Below, one piece after another: positions 1 through 9,849 of a DNA stretch of 25,829 nucleotides. Under the pieces are notes generated by a model. The model was not told the origin of the DNA. It did not search any database and saw only the letters and a program-made list of their open reading frames with translations. Every line of letters starts with the position of its first letter. Within the stretch, counting starts at the first letter, position 1. Both the position numbers and the translations under genes were made by a program. Source of the stretch: Larix sibirica (lineage: Eukaryota; Streptophyta; Pinopsida; Pinales; Pinaceae); NCBI GenBank assembly GCA_004151065.3, contig NWUY0300004444.1:22392-48220 (forward strand), in the 5' to 3' direction.

Positions 1-2114
1 GTTTGTCGAGTAACAAAATAATACAAAGTAAACAAAAAAGAATAATACAAAGTAAAAAGTAATAAAGTAAAAAGTAAATATGAGGGAGATTTGATCCCTC
101 TCGGCGCTTGATAGAGCCTAGGATTTGGATCTATGCTGGTTTTATAAACTATCCATTCACTCTTGTATTGATTCTTGATGATGTCAATTCATGGTGTTTT
201 TATGTTTGTTTAAAGAGGTATTTCAATTGCCCAAGTGGGTGACTCATGTTCATATGTTATAAGACTATATGTATGCACGGGTAAGACATTTATAACATGC
301 AATGTCATTGAGTTGTTTTGACTGCATAACTCTTTATGGCACATGTCCATTTTCTTCAATGTATAGGTTCAATCTTGGATTTTTTATTTCTCTATTTGTG
401 ATGTTATTTGAGGACTTTTATAACCTTGTAGCAACCTTCCTTCTAGTTGTCGTAATCTAGTGATATGGAAAGTTAGAGTTCTCATTCACCCAAAACTCTT
501 ATTGTAATTTTGACAATTTGGGTCAATTCAAAATCATGAAAAAATCATAAGGGCATCATTCTATCATGCATGGAACTTGGATCATGGTGGATCTATGTTC
601 ATACCTGAAATTGCTATTGAACTCTTATCTAATTTGTGACTTGAAGAAGGTCCCTTTGCAAAAGATTAGTTTACTTCGTTATTTATCAGTCTTGTAATTT
701 TGTTTGGCATAGGTATGTATGGGCTAGTTGGAGTGTTATTTCTGGTTTTGTTTTCTAAAAACTGTGGTATTTAAATATTTGACTTGTTCTCTTAAAAGGA
801 ATATGTAGGTTTGGAAAATAATCCTTATGTGACTATTTTGTTTAGTTTGTTCCATGGTTGACTTTGGCATATGCAGATCTTTGACCCTAGTGGTGAAGCC
901 TTTTTAATGGACTGCACTTGATGACTTGATTTTTATAGCAAGTGTTGGTTGTAGCTTTAAATTCATTTTCTATTTAGGGTAGCACAATGGTTAGGTATTT
1001 ATTATCTGCAAAGTAGAAAACAATTATTAAAATGGATCCATAGTCCGTAGTTGTAATATCTTTTTTTTGTTGCAATTGAGACATTTGTGGTGTTGGTGTT
1101 GTACACATTTATAGGTCATCAGTATTTTGGTTGGGGCGTAGCCAATATGATTATTTGGTTTCAGGTAATCGTTGTTGATATCTATTGCTACTTTGGCCAT
1201 TGTTGTGTGGGAAATATACATGCCAATCTATGAATTGAAAAAATTCTTAGTTCATGATATGTTAGTGTTATTGTCTCTTTTGTCTTATGTTATTATTGTT
1301 TTAACATTTTTACACTAGGGTGATGTCCCATCTATCTAATGTCTTCATTCTATATTGTAATTTATTGGTTTGTATGGTTTCCATTGTTGTACTTCTTATG
1401 GTCGACTATGCTAATTAGTTAATTGTTGTGGGTTTTTTTGTTCCTTTTCTTTTGCATGCAGTTATAAGTGTATTTGGGATTTATTAGGAAATGATCATAT
1501 TGTTATATTTTTTGTGGGAATCACTTCTTTGTTTGCATGTTGCTAAATCCAAGCCTTGATCAATGATGAGCATGATAACATGTTGGCATTATTTTAATGA
1601 CCAGGAAGTCCAATTGTTAGGTGGTGTGATGGCACCTATTATCCAACTCATTGTCAATGTTGTCAAGTTTGTGTGATGTTTTAGTGCTCTTTGTGCTGTG
1701 ATAGATGGTGTCATCTTGTCTTATGCAGTGAAATGGTGCATGGTATTTTTATACGGTGAAGTTTTAGATTGACATGGATGAATATATGTGTGAGTATGTG
1801 TTATGATGTTGAGTTTATTTATCACCAAGTCTTACACTAACATTGCCAATTGATATGGGCCACCCATTACTATCTTAATCATACTTGAGTGAGGATGTAT
1901 ATTGATATAAAGTGGTTGTGAGTTAGGAAGGGACCTTGGGATAGTTAGTGTGATCTTCTATTTGACCATCATAATCATGTATACATATATGTTGAACCTA
2001 TTGTTATTGACCTATGAACTTAACCACAATACATTAGAAGGCATGTGAGGTATAAATTAATACACATCTAAATAAATAGATAATAAGATCAGAAAATAAT
2101 AATAACTATAGGCG
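1..2114. other. Unassigned G/T-rich non-coding DNA
   Basis: No reading frame here resembles a known protein, and none is long enough to support a gene. The + strand is rich in T and G: in 1261-1320 I count 33 T and 10 G of 60. The same bias runs through the copia array to the right. That would fit an intron or a decayed retroelement read on the + strand, but no splice sites, LTR ends or primer-binding site could be fixed. A CAG acceptor-like site near 870 is followed by only about 15 open codons, which is too little to call an exon. Confidence 0.4.
17..80. repeat. A-rich short repeat, AATAATACAAAGTAAA twice, then AAAGTAA units
   Basis: The 16-mer AATAATACAAAGTAAA occurs at 17-32 and again at 41-56, a 24-base spacing, and is followed by irregular AAAGTAA units to about 80. 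It is simple low-complexity DNA with no evident function. Confidence 0.7.
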
Positions 2115-2251
2115 GTGAAGACAACGTGTGTTATTTGATAAATGAAGAGAATAGTTGTTATTAAGACATAAATGTGAGGTAAAAGATAAAGAAAGGACAC
2201 TTGTTATTTATGGAAAAATATAAAGAGAAGATGACTCTTGTTAAACATGCA
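2115..2251 (+). promoter_or_regulatory. Cluster of imperfect 30-45-base repeats upstream of a TATA box
   Basis: At least four loosely similar units share an A/G-rich block followed by TTGTTA or TGTTATTT. They lie at about 2115-2141, 2141-2170, 2185-2213 and 2220-2250. The cluster ends about 40 bases before TATAAATA at 2288. Repeated short elements just upstream of a TATA box occur in the U3 part of some plant copia LTRs (Tnt1 is the best-known case), so this may be an LTR promoter remnant. The units are degenerate and no LTR ends could be set, so a chance or host-promoter origin stays open. Confidence 0.35.
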
Positions 2252-2287
2252 TGGGTTTATAGAAATGAAGAGATCTCTCCTCCACTC

Positions 2288-2295
2288 TATAAATA
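2288..2295 (+). promoter_or_regulatory. TATA box (TATAAATA)
   Basis: TATAAATA sits in a CTC-rich context (CTCTATAAATAAGC), typical of plant RNA polymerase II promoters including LTR promoters. It follows the imperfect repeat cluster. No transcript or gene downstream can be assigned. Confidence 0.4.
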
Positions 2296-2399
2296 AGCAT
2301 ACTAGCTTGTGATGATTGAACACCAATAGATGCATTGAAAGGATGAATACAAAGAGTTCAAGGTATATATAGATACGAGTTTTTTATGCTATTACTATG

Positions 2400-2451
2400 T
2401 TATTTTAATCCCTACTAGGTGAAGGTTATTTTAATCCCTACTAGGTGAAGG
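2400..2451. repeat. Perfect 26-base tandem duplication next to LTR1
   Basis: The 26-base unit beginning TTATTTTAATCCCTACTAGG occurs twice back to back, 2400-2425 and 2426-2451, without a mismatch. It ends one base before the inferred start of LTR1. The nearby LTRs differ from each other at many positions, so this duplication must be much younger than they are. Confidence 0.9.
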
Positions 2452-2452
2452 G

Positions 2453-3853
2453 TGTGGAAACAATCCCTTTCTCTTAGTTGTGTTAGCTTTTGGTTGCTCC
2501 AAAAGTGTTTTCACCCAACCAAGGGAGTTCTTGATGTGAAGTGAAGGGCTTGTGGTCCCCTATCCATTTGTTGTATTTTGGTTGAGTTACATTTGGAAAG
2601 CTCAGTGTGTGTATGGTTTATTTTGGATCAATGCTAGGGAGGTACACTTCTTGATGTGGTAGTTGGCACACATGTGACAATTCAACATCTTGTACAATGG
2701 TTCACTTGTTAAGGAGGATGGGTGCTTTAGACATGTGATGTAACCACTTTTGGACAAGGGAATTATAGACTTGGAGGTTGAGATGAATCCCTAGGAGCAT
2801 TGGATCCACATTGCACATATATTGAGGAGTATTGTTTAAGTTGAGCAACCATTGTTGTAGGACAAACCATCTTGCTTAGAGGAGTGCTTAACATGCGAAC
2901 ACGTAGTCTTGGAGGGCACAACACCTTTTAGGTTATACAAACCCTATTGTGCCATGTGGAATTCATACTTCAGTGTGGCACTCCATTTTGGGCTTGTTGT
3001 TGAGTTATCCCAGGGTTTACTAGTAGACATGGTCCATATATTATTGTATGCATACCTCACCTTATTATATATAAAGGGAAGAGAGTGTATTTGTTATCAA
3101 TGACTACTATGTATCTTAGACTTTGATAGTTGGTGTGATGCTAGCTATTTAGAGACTCTTTAAAGGTCAAGTATTACTATTGTAATAGGGATTAATGCTT
3201 GTGGGATGCTAGTGTTAGGGTTCCTTGGATTGTTGGTTGCTATTCTTAGTGTTTCTTGGATTGTGGGATGCTAATCGTAGGGTTCCTTGGCTTGTGATAT
3301 GTAAGTGTTGAGTATTATATCTTGTAGGATGTACATGTGTGAATATCCCTGATAGCTTGTATGATGCAAGTGAGATATCTTGGGGCTTGACAATTGATGT
3401 TGCATTGGCTTGTTTGGAAGCTCAAAGGATTAACTTAGATCTTGGTGGAATACCTTGGTTGGCCTTTGTATCAATGGTCAAGGTTTGAAATGATTGTGGA
3501 TGCTTTAGATAGTGTTTAGAATGCATTAAAGAGTCCTTAAATTGGATGGAATTAAAGGACTTGTTGTACCAACTTGGTATGAGCTTAAAGGATTTGTTGT
3601 ACCAACCCGGGATGAGCTAAGTAATTGTCAACATCGTGTATTGAGATAAATATTTCTCCAACATCTTCTGAAATTATCTATGATTGAAGTCTTTCAATTG
3701 TATACATTCTTTAGTTACCTTAGAAGTAGTGTTCAAAATATTTGAATTTTTTGTAGCGTTGTTGAAGAAAATAGTTTCAACACTAAGGTTAAAAACTCAA
3801 CGAAGTGGAAATGAGGAAATTTCATACTAAGCAAATTTTTCAAAATTTCTACA
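2453..3853 (+). repeat. LTR1 of the copia array
   Basis: This is one of three diverged copies of a 1.3-1.4 kb sequence. The start is set by alignment of TGTGGAAACAATCCC with TGTTGGATAAAACAC at LTR3; both lead into TGTTAG.TTTTGGTTG. The end, CTACA, lies directly before TGGTATAAAAGCTT, a primer-binding site. Shared landmarks with the other copies include a GGTCCC or GATCCC block after a TGTGA/TGTGG stretch, the phrase AACCCTATTG, a TATA box in the second half, and a block ending CTAAGG before the last 100 bases. Boundaries may be off by a few bases. Confidence 0.75.
3066..3076 (+). promoter_or_regulatory. TATA box of LTR1
   Basis: TATATATAAAG lies at the same place in LTR1 as TATATAAAG in LTR2 (5351), each followed by GGGAAGAGAGTGT or GTAGGATAGTGT. 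In LTR3 the corresponding stretch reads GTCTAAAGCGAAGAGAGTG, so that TATA has been lost. Position and conservation suggest the LTR promoter. Confidence 0.55.
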
Positions 3854-3867
3854 TGGTATAAAAGCTT
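3854..3867 (+). other. Primer-binding site after LTR1
   Basis: TGGTATAAAAGCTT begins directly after the LTR ends in CTACA. It closely matches the TGGTATCAGAGC site that pairs with the 3' end of initiator Met tRNA in most plant copia elements. It would have primed minus-strand DNA synthesis. Confidence 0.7.
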
Positions 3868-4110
3868 GGTATGTTGAAATTGTTTTCTTGTGAAAGAGGG
3901 AATTGGATATTTTAGTGGGCGTGAAACTCTAGCATTGTTAGTTAAATTCAATCTATGCTTGTGATAAGAACTTGTACCCAATGAAGATTTGTTGGGTTGA
4001 TGCTCTAGTTGCTCTAAGGATTGGAGTGTGATTTCAACTGAGATATGCGACTGATCTACTTGATTTGTTGGTTGAAATGTTATTTGAGGTGTGCTTTAGG
4101 ATTTTCCAAC

Positions 4111-4812
4111 ATGACTACTCTCAGTCTTAAAGATTGCGATAGGTTCAAAGGTGCTTCCAACTTTACACCTTGGAATTACAGACTACAAACGTTGTTGGAG
4201 GAGGTTGAGTTTTATTTGTTTGTTGAGGATGAGGTCACTATTGTAACTATTGATCCTATTAAGTTGGCCTATTAAAGAAGAACAAATCAAATTCAAAGAG
4301 AATCATTCTTGGTTTGGTGAGGGAATACATGATCACTGAAATGGTAGAGAAAAAGATGACTAAGGAGGTGTATGATGCTTTGATAGTTTTGTACTAAAGT
4401 GGGAACATTTCTTGCAACGTGTGATTGAGAATAAGTTATGTGCGATCTGCATGAGTGACACAAATATTGTGGTTAGTTACTTGATGAATATCACATCGTT
4501 GAAAGATCAATTTTCTACCATTGGGATGAAGTTTGAAGATGAAGAGTTGTTGCTCATTGCATTGAAATTATTTTTTACATCAAGAAAACGCTTTGTCTAG
4601 GGTTTTATTCCCATGAGAATTTGCCTACCTTTGAGAAGCTCTTAGATAACTTTGTGCATGAAGAAACAAATCCATAGATTCGTTAAGCCAAGGAGATTGA
4701 GGTAGAAGACCTTGTCCTCATCAGGAGGATGGGGAAGGGAGGAAAGAGAGAACCATCCGTGAAGGGTAAGAAACATGAGTCAAGTTATTCAAACCAAGGT
4801 AAGAAGAATTTA
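4111..4812 (+). pseudogene. Copia gag remnant, first internal region
   Basis: Gag forms the particle in which the element is copied. The frame opens with ATG at 4111 and reads MTTLSLKDCDRFKGASNF, then TPWNYRLQTLLEEVE, the usual N terminus of copia gag. Stops and frameshifts follow after about 55 codons. Further family blocks appear in other frames: a piece near 4412-4600 with SYLMNITSLKDQFSTIGMK, ENLPTFEKLLDNFVHEET at about 4617-4670, and a Lys/Gly-rich stretch at 4729-4800. The remnant stops just before the CCHC knuckle and joins LTR2 at about 4812. Protease, integrase and RT are absent. It is a clear relative of the gag at 6245 but independently decayed. Confidence 0.8.
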
Positions 4813-6068
4813 AGTCATATGATGTGGAGGGATTGTGGTCCCCTAGCTACTTTGTTTTATTTTAGTTGGATTACATTTGGAGAGATTAATGGGTGCATGA
4901 TTACCTTGGGATCAATGATAGGGAGGTGCACTTATTGTTGTGGTAGTTGGCATACATGTTATAGTTTGAAATCTTCTATAATGCCACACTTGTGGAAGAT
5001 AATGGGTGCTTAGGACATGTGGAGCAACACCTTGGTGGAGGGTGTTATAGAATTGGAGATTGGACACAAATGCCTAGGAGCATTGGAGCCGTCTTTCACA
5101 TATGTTGAGGAAGAACCCTTGAGTTGAGAATCCATTGGTGGAGGATGTATCATATTCCTTAAAGGAGCATTTAACATGTGGACACCTAGACTTGAAGGGC
5201 ACACCACCTAGGGGTTGCACAAACCCTATTGTTACATGCGGTATTCATGCTTAATGTAGTGCTCCACTTGGCGATTTGTTTTTTTACTTAGGCTCAAGTT
5301 TACTTGTGGACTTAATCCATGTATTATTATTGGCCTTCCTTATATTGGTCTATATAAAGGTAGGATAGTGTCTTTGTTGTCAAAAAATACTTTGTTTCTT
5401 AGAGATTGATAGCTATGTGATGCTATCTATTTGGAGAACCTTGGAAGATCATGCATTACTCTTGTAACTAGGATTAATGCTTGTGGAATGCTAACACTAG
5501 GGTTCCTTGACTTTGTGAGATGCAAGTGCTTAGTATTGAGTGTTGGAGCTTGTGGGATGCAAATGTGTGAATATCATTGATATATTTTGTGATGCAAGTA
5601 AGATATCTTTGGGTTTGATAGCGGGTGTGATGTTGGATTATTTGGAACATCCAAGGATTGCATTGTAGATCTTGTAGGTTTTCCTTGATTGGCCTTTGTA
5701 CTGTTGGTTAGGGCTTGTAGTGATTGTGTATGCCTTAAATAGGGTCTGGGATGCATTAAAGAGACCTTACTTGGAATGAGTTGAAAGGACTCATTGTAGC
5801 ATCTTAGGATGAGTGGAATAATTTTCAAATCTATATATTGGCATATATCATTCCTTAAGGGTTGCTGAAATGATTTATGCTTGAATTCTACGCATTGTCT
5901 ACATTCTTGAGTTCACCTAGAAATAGTGCTTTGTATATCTGAAGTTTCTTGCAGTGCTATTGAAGAAGTTAGTTTCAACACTAAGGCTAAAAATTTATGG
6001 AGTACATCCATGGTCTCACAACAATGAGATGGAAATTTTAGATTATGTATACTTTAAAAATGTTTACA
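4813..6068 (+). repeat. LTR2 of the copia array, 5'-truncated
   Basis: This aligns with LTR1 from about base 2526 and LTR3 from about 7929 onward, so roughly the first 75 bases of the LTR are missing. The 5' limit is an abrupt change from gag sequence to LTR sequence around AAGTCA. The 3' end, TTTACA, precedes the primer-binding site TGGCATCAAAGCTT. It holds a conserved TATA box and the AACCCTATTG block. Differences from LTR1 and LTR3 are many, including small indels, so all three copies are old. Confidence 0.75.
5351..5359 (+). promoter_or_regulatory. TATA box of LTR2
   Basis: TATATAAAG in the context GGTCTATATAAAGGTAGG matches the position of the LTR1 TATA box. If still recognised it would start transcription within LTR2 toward the second gag remnant. 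Confidence 0.55.
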
Positions 6069-6082
6069 TGGCATCAAAGCTT
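6069..6082 (+). other. Primer-binding site after LTR2
   Basis: TGGCATCAAAGCTT follows LTR2 directly and is two or three changes from the usual initiator Met tRNA site TGGTATCAGAGC. It matches the site after LTR1 in place and sequence. Confidence 0.7.
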
Positions 6083-6244
6083 GTAGTTGAAGTTGGTTTG
6101 TTCTCAAGATAAGCACTTGTACTCGAGAAGGGTTTGTTGGCTTGGTGCCCAAATTTTTCCAAGGATTGGAGTTATGATTTCACTTAGGATAACTTACTAA
6201 TGTACTTGATTTGTTGGTTGAGGTGCACTTTAATATTTGTAGGG

Positions 6245-7841
6245 ATGATTACTCTTGGTCTTAGAGAGCGTGATAGGTTAGAAGGTGCTTCCAACTTTTC
6301 ACCTTGAAAGTATAAACTGTAAATGTTATTGGAGGAGGTTGAACTTTAGGTGTTTGTTGGGAATGAGGTCACTGTTGGACTTACTGGTCTTGCTTGATTG
6401 GTCAATTACAAGAAGAAGGATGCCAAGGAAAAGTAAACCATTCTTGATTTCGTGAAGTAATATTTGATCCCTCACATTCTAGAGAAAAACAAGGCTAATG
6501 AGATCTACAATGATTTGATAGATTTGTACCCGTGTTGGAATATTTCTCACAACATGCACCTGAGAAATAATCTCTCCACCATTTGCATAGGTGACACATA
6601 TATTATGGCCAATTACTTGATGACTATAAAATGTTTGAAATATTAGTTGTGTATTATTTGGTTTCCATGCGGTTGAATGATGAACATGAGGAGTTGATGC
6701 CTATTGCATTGAATATATTTTATAAATAACAAAAACTCTTTATCTAGGTTATATTTTCTTGTGACAAGTTGCCTACATTTGAGAATCTTTGGGATGGTTT
6801 TATGTAGGAATAAATACGGCTAATTAAGCCAAGGCGATTGAAGTAGAATACATTGTCCTCATCAAAAGGAATTTGTGTAGGAATAAATAAGGTCAAATAC
6901 TAGTTAAGATAAGGATATTGAAGTAGAAGGCCTTGTCCTCATCGGGAGGACAAGGTAGCGAGGCAATAAAGTAGTGATGAGGAAGGGTCATAAATATGAG
7001 TCAAGTTCTTTGAACCAAGTTTAGAAGGATTAAAGTAAAGTTAAATGTTTCAAGTGAAATCAGAAGGGGCATTTTTCCAACCAATGTTTAGAGAACAAGA
7101 AAGGGAAGGCCAAGCAACATAAACATAATGCTGGGAGTATATAGACTGTTACTTAAGTGGATGAGTTAGCATCCTGGAAGATTGAGAATTCCTTCTCCAT
7201 GGTCTCTTCTCTTTTAACCAACATTTTTTCTAGTGTTGGATGGCATATGGATAGTGGGGCATCCACACATATGAATTATGATGTTAATATTTATATGATT
7301 AGGCTCCATCTCTTTCTATGTGCCAATTCCATCATAAGTGACAATGGTGGATAGAGATATGAACATGGGTGAGGATTTGTGGTCCTCCAAATCACAAGTA
7401 TCTCCTTTAGTGATTAAAAGAAGTGAACAAGGTTGTTGTTATTGAACCTAATCCAATAATTCTTGAATCTAGTCCAAGGATAAAACAAGACTCATATGTA
7501 GATTTGGGTGAATAAATCCAAAAGGAGGATGCATCCTCACATTCTATTTTATCCCACCAGAAGATAAGATGGTTTACTAAGACATTATATGATGCATAAG
7601 AACATGTAGGAGTGCCTAAGACTTTAGTTTGTCCAAGTATTACTCTTTAGAGGTTTTCCAACCATGTTGCACATTAAATTATTCCATCAGTGAGCTTTGC
7701 AACTTTGCAAAAAAACAGTGGAGTGATGACATGATGGAGGAGAGTGATGCTTGGGAGACAATTCCACGACCTTTTATGGGATCACTAATTCATTCCAAGA
7801 TTGCAACAAATTGGATTTATAGGTTATTTAGTTTCAAATAG
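6245..7841 (+). pseudogene. Copia gag-protease-partial RT remnant, second internal region
   Basis: The ATG at 6245 opens MITLGLRERDRLEGASNFSP, parallel to the first gag copy. In order, with stops and frameshifts: a gag core at 6464-6646 (NDLIDLYP; MANYLMTIK), a CCHC knuckle at about 7040-7090 reading KCFK-stop-NQKGHFSNQC, in which a TGA replaces the second Cys, and protease at about 7225-7290 with WHMDSGASTHM, the aspartic active site. Integrase is essentially missing; a short DNGG at 7335-7352 may be all that is left. The spacer before RT is at about 7560-7630 (RWFTKTLYDA). The RT N terminus at 7629-7841 has KQWSDDMMEE, IPRP and NWIYRLF. The catalytic YVDD region is absent because LTR3 begins at about 7851. 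It is not functional. Confidence 0.8.
6803..6950 (+). repeat. Imperfect 68-75-base tandem duplication inside gag
   Basis: Copy A (about 6803-6870) and copy B (about 6876-6950) both begin TGTAGGAATAAATA and run to a conserved TTGTCCTCATC and GGA. The first gag remnant has only one copy of the corresponding sequence (about 4655-4730), so the duplication arose in this unit. Confidence 0.7.
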
Positions 7842-7850
7842 AGAAGACTA

Positions 7851-9160
7851 TGTTGGATAAAACACTTTCCTCTCCAAGTGTAGTGTTAGATTTTGGTTGT
7901 TCAAAAAGTGTTTTCACCTAGATAGGGGAGTGCTTCATGTGACGTGGAGGGATTGTGATCCCATGGCCTCTTTGTTTTATTTTGGTTGACATACACTTGG
8001 AGATATTACTGAGCGCATAATTACATATGGATCAATGCTATGGATGTGCACTTCTTAATGTGTTATTTGGAACACATGTGGCATTTTGACATCTTATAAA
8101 AGGGAGCATTTGTTGATGATAATGGGAACTTAGGATATGTGGAGTAACCATCAACTTGAAGGAGGGTATTAGAGACTTGGAGGTTGGGCATGGATCCCTT
8201 GGATAACTGGAGCAACCTTTCATATATGCTGAGGATCAATGCTTGAGTTAAGGAACCATTTATAGAGGAAGGACCATCTTTATTAAAGGAGAGCTTGACA
8301 TGTAGACATATAGACTTAGACGGTGCACCACCATGGGGGTTTTACAAACCCTATTGTGCCATGTTTTATTCATGCTTAGTGTAGAGATCCACTTAGGGAT
8401 TTGTTGTCAACTAAACTGAGGGTTTACCAGTGGAATTGATCCATGTATTAGTGTTTGCCTCCTTGATTGTAGTCTAAAGCGAAGAGAGTGTCTTTAATAT
8501 TAACAATTACTTTGTATCCTAGAGATTATAGTTGATGTGATGGTAGATATTTGGAGAGAGTTGGAAGATCATGTTTTACTCTTGTAACAAGGATTAGTGT
8601 GTGTGGTATGCTAGCACTAGGTTTCCTTGGTTTGTCATATACAAGTGTCGGGTATTGTAACTTATGGGGTGCAAGTGTGTGAATCTCCTTGATATCTTCA
8701 GTGATGCAACTAGGAGATATTAGTTTTTAATACTCAGTGTGATGTTGGCTTGTTTTGCAAGCTCCAAGGATTAGCTTGTTGAGTTTGGTGGGATGCCTCA
8801 ATTTGTTTTTATATTGCCAGTTAAGGTTCGTAGTGATTATGGATTCCCTATTTATAGTTTGGGATGCATTGAAGAGTCCTTGCATGGGATGAGAACACTA
8901 ATTTTTAGATTTATGTATTGAGATATTTCTTCTCCAGAGGGCCACTAAAATGATCAATACTTGAAGTCTGCACAATGTCTACATTCTTGAGTTATATTAA
9001 AAGTAACGTTGTGTAGATTTGGAGTTTCTTGTATATAGTGAGTTGAAAGAAATAATTTTAGTGATAAGGATGAAATACTAACATATATCAATGGCCTCAT
9101 AGAAGTGAATTGGAAATTTTAGATTGGGAATCTTTTTCAAAATATCTAGAAGTGGGGCCA
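7851..9160 (+). repeat. LTR3 of the copia array
   Basis: Begins TGTTGGATAAAACAC directly after the broken RT frame and aligns along its length with LTR1 and LTR2 (GTGTTTTCACC, TGTGACGTGGAGGGATTGTG, AACCCTATTGTGCCATG, then a decayed TATA region and the CTACATTCTTGAGTT block). The 3' end is less certain because about ten extra bases lie between AAATATCTA and CCATGGGCAC, which lines up with the primer-binding sites of the other copies. Confidence 0.7.
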
Positions 9161-9290
9161 TGGGCACAAAATTCACTTATTTGTCAAAATAGGAGGGGCG
9201 CAACAAGGGATTACTTGATTTGATTAGAGTTATAAATCCCATATCTTCCAACTATTGACTTGATTTGTGATGAGTTGTCATTATATAATT
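9161..9290 (+). other. Leader remnant after LTR3
   Basis: TGGGCACAAAATTC lines up with the primer-binding sites of the other units. The blocks TAGAGTTATAA and ACTTGATTTGT match the leaders at about 6168-6215 and 4025-4065. This means LTR3 is followed by element-internal sequence, not by plain flanking DNA, so the array once continued to the right. No gag can be seen beyond it. Confidence 0.5.
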
Positions 9291-9849
9291 GGTTTTTTCT
9301 ATTTGTTTTGGGTTTTGGGTTTTGGGTGAGCATTGGACTAGTGATATTGTGATCTAGTACTCAAAACCCCTACATGGTGCATTGCTAAGAACTCAAGATA
9401 ACTTTAGCCATGTAGAAAGTGCTTACAATGTATACATACCTAAAGAGGAAGTTGGTTCATAGGAATGTAAGAAAGGAATATTGCTATAAATCACAAGGGA
9501 TTCCTAGTACACCACTTCTACTTAAATATCTCTATTGCTTATATTAATTTGACAAGTCATTCATGTTTGATATTATGTTGCTAAAAATCTTGTTGCACTG
9601 GTTGTTTATTGTTAAGATTGGTTTTCTTAATAACATTGAGAGGCACATTCTATAGCCATGTATAAGAGAGATGTGTAAGTAGCATAAAGCTGACATAGAA
9701 TATGTTAAAAACAAAATTAAATTGAATAAAATAATAAAAATAATAACATTTAAGTCATAATAATATCTCAATAATAGACAAATAAATGGATATATAAAAA
9801 TGGATGTGAACAGACAAATAAAACCAATTTGAAGCCACATTAGCCTCGG
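9291..9849. other. No gene seen; AT-rich DNA with a short TTTTGGG run
   Basis: Three perfect TTTTGGG units occupy 9306-9326. The rest is AT-rich, with no protein match that I can recognise. A 104-codon minus-strand open frame (9544-9858) has a very hydrophobic, low-complexity translation expected from AT-rich DNA and is not called. Confidence 0.5.

Larger units (their letters stand above)
2453..9290 (+). mobile_element. Decayed Ty1/copia array with three LTRs and two internal regions
   Basis: The order is LTR1 (2453-3853), primer-binding site, leader, gag remnant, LTR2 (4813-6068), primer-binding site, leader, gag-protease-partial RT remnant, LTR3 (7851-9160), and a third leader. All parts point the same way. 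Copia assignment rests on the gag pattern (WNY near the N terminus; ENLPTFE), a CCHC knuckle remnant, the protease motif WHMDSGASTHM, and the RT entry region with MMEE, PRP and WIY. Integrase and most of RT are missing from both internal regions, so the array cannot move by itself. Three LTRs around two internal regions is the pattern expected from unequal recombination between LTRs, or from insertion of related copies next to each other. Confidence 0.8.

Noticed and set aside
870-915. Possible host exon after an ATATGCAG acceptor
   Set aside because: Only about 15 codons are open, with no donor and no homology that I can recognise.
3733-3981. 82-codon minus-strand frame
   Set aside because: It spans the LTR1 end, primer-binding site and leader of the copia array on the opposite strand, and matches no family.
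9306-9326. Three TTTTGGG units as an interstitial telomere repeat
   Set aside because: The plant telomere unit is TTTAGGG; three units of a variant are too few and probably simple-sequence slippage.
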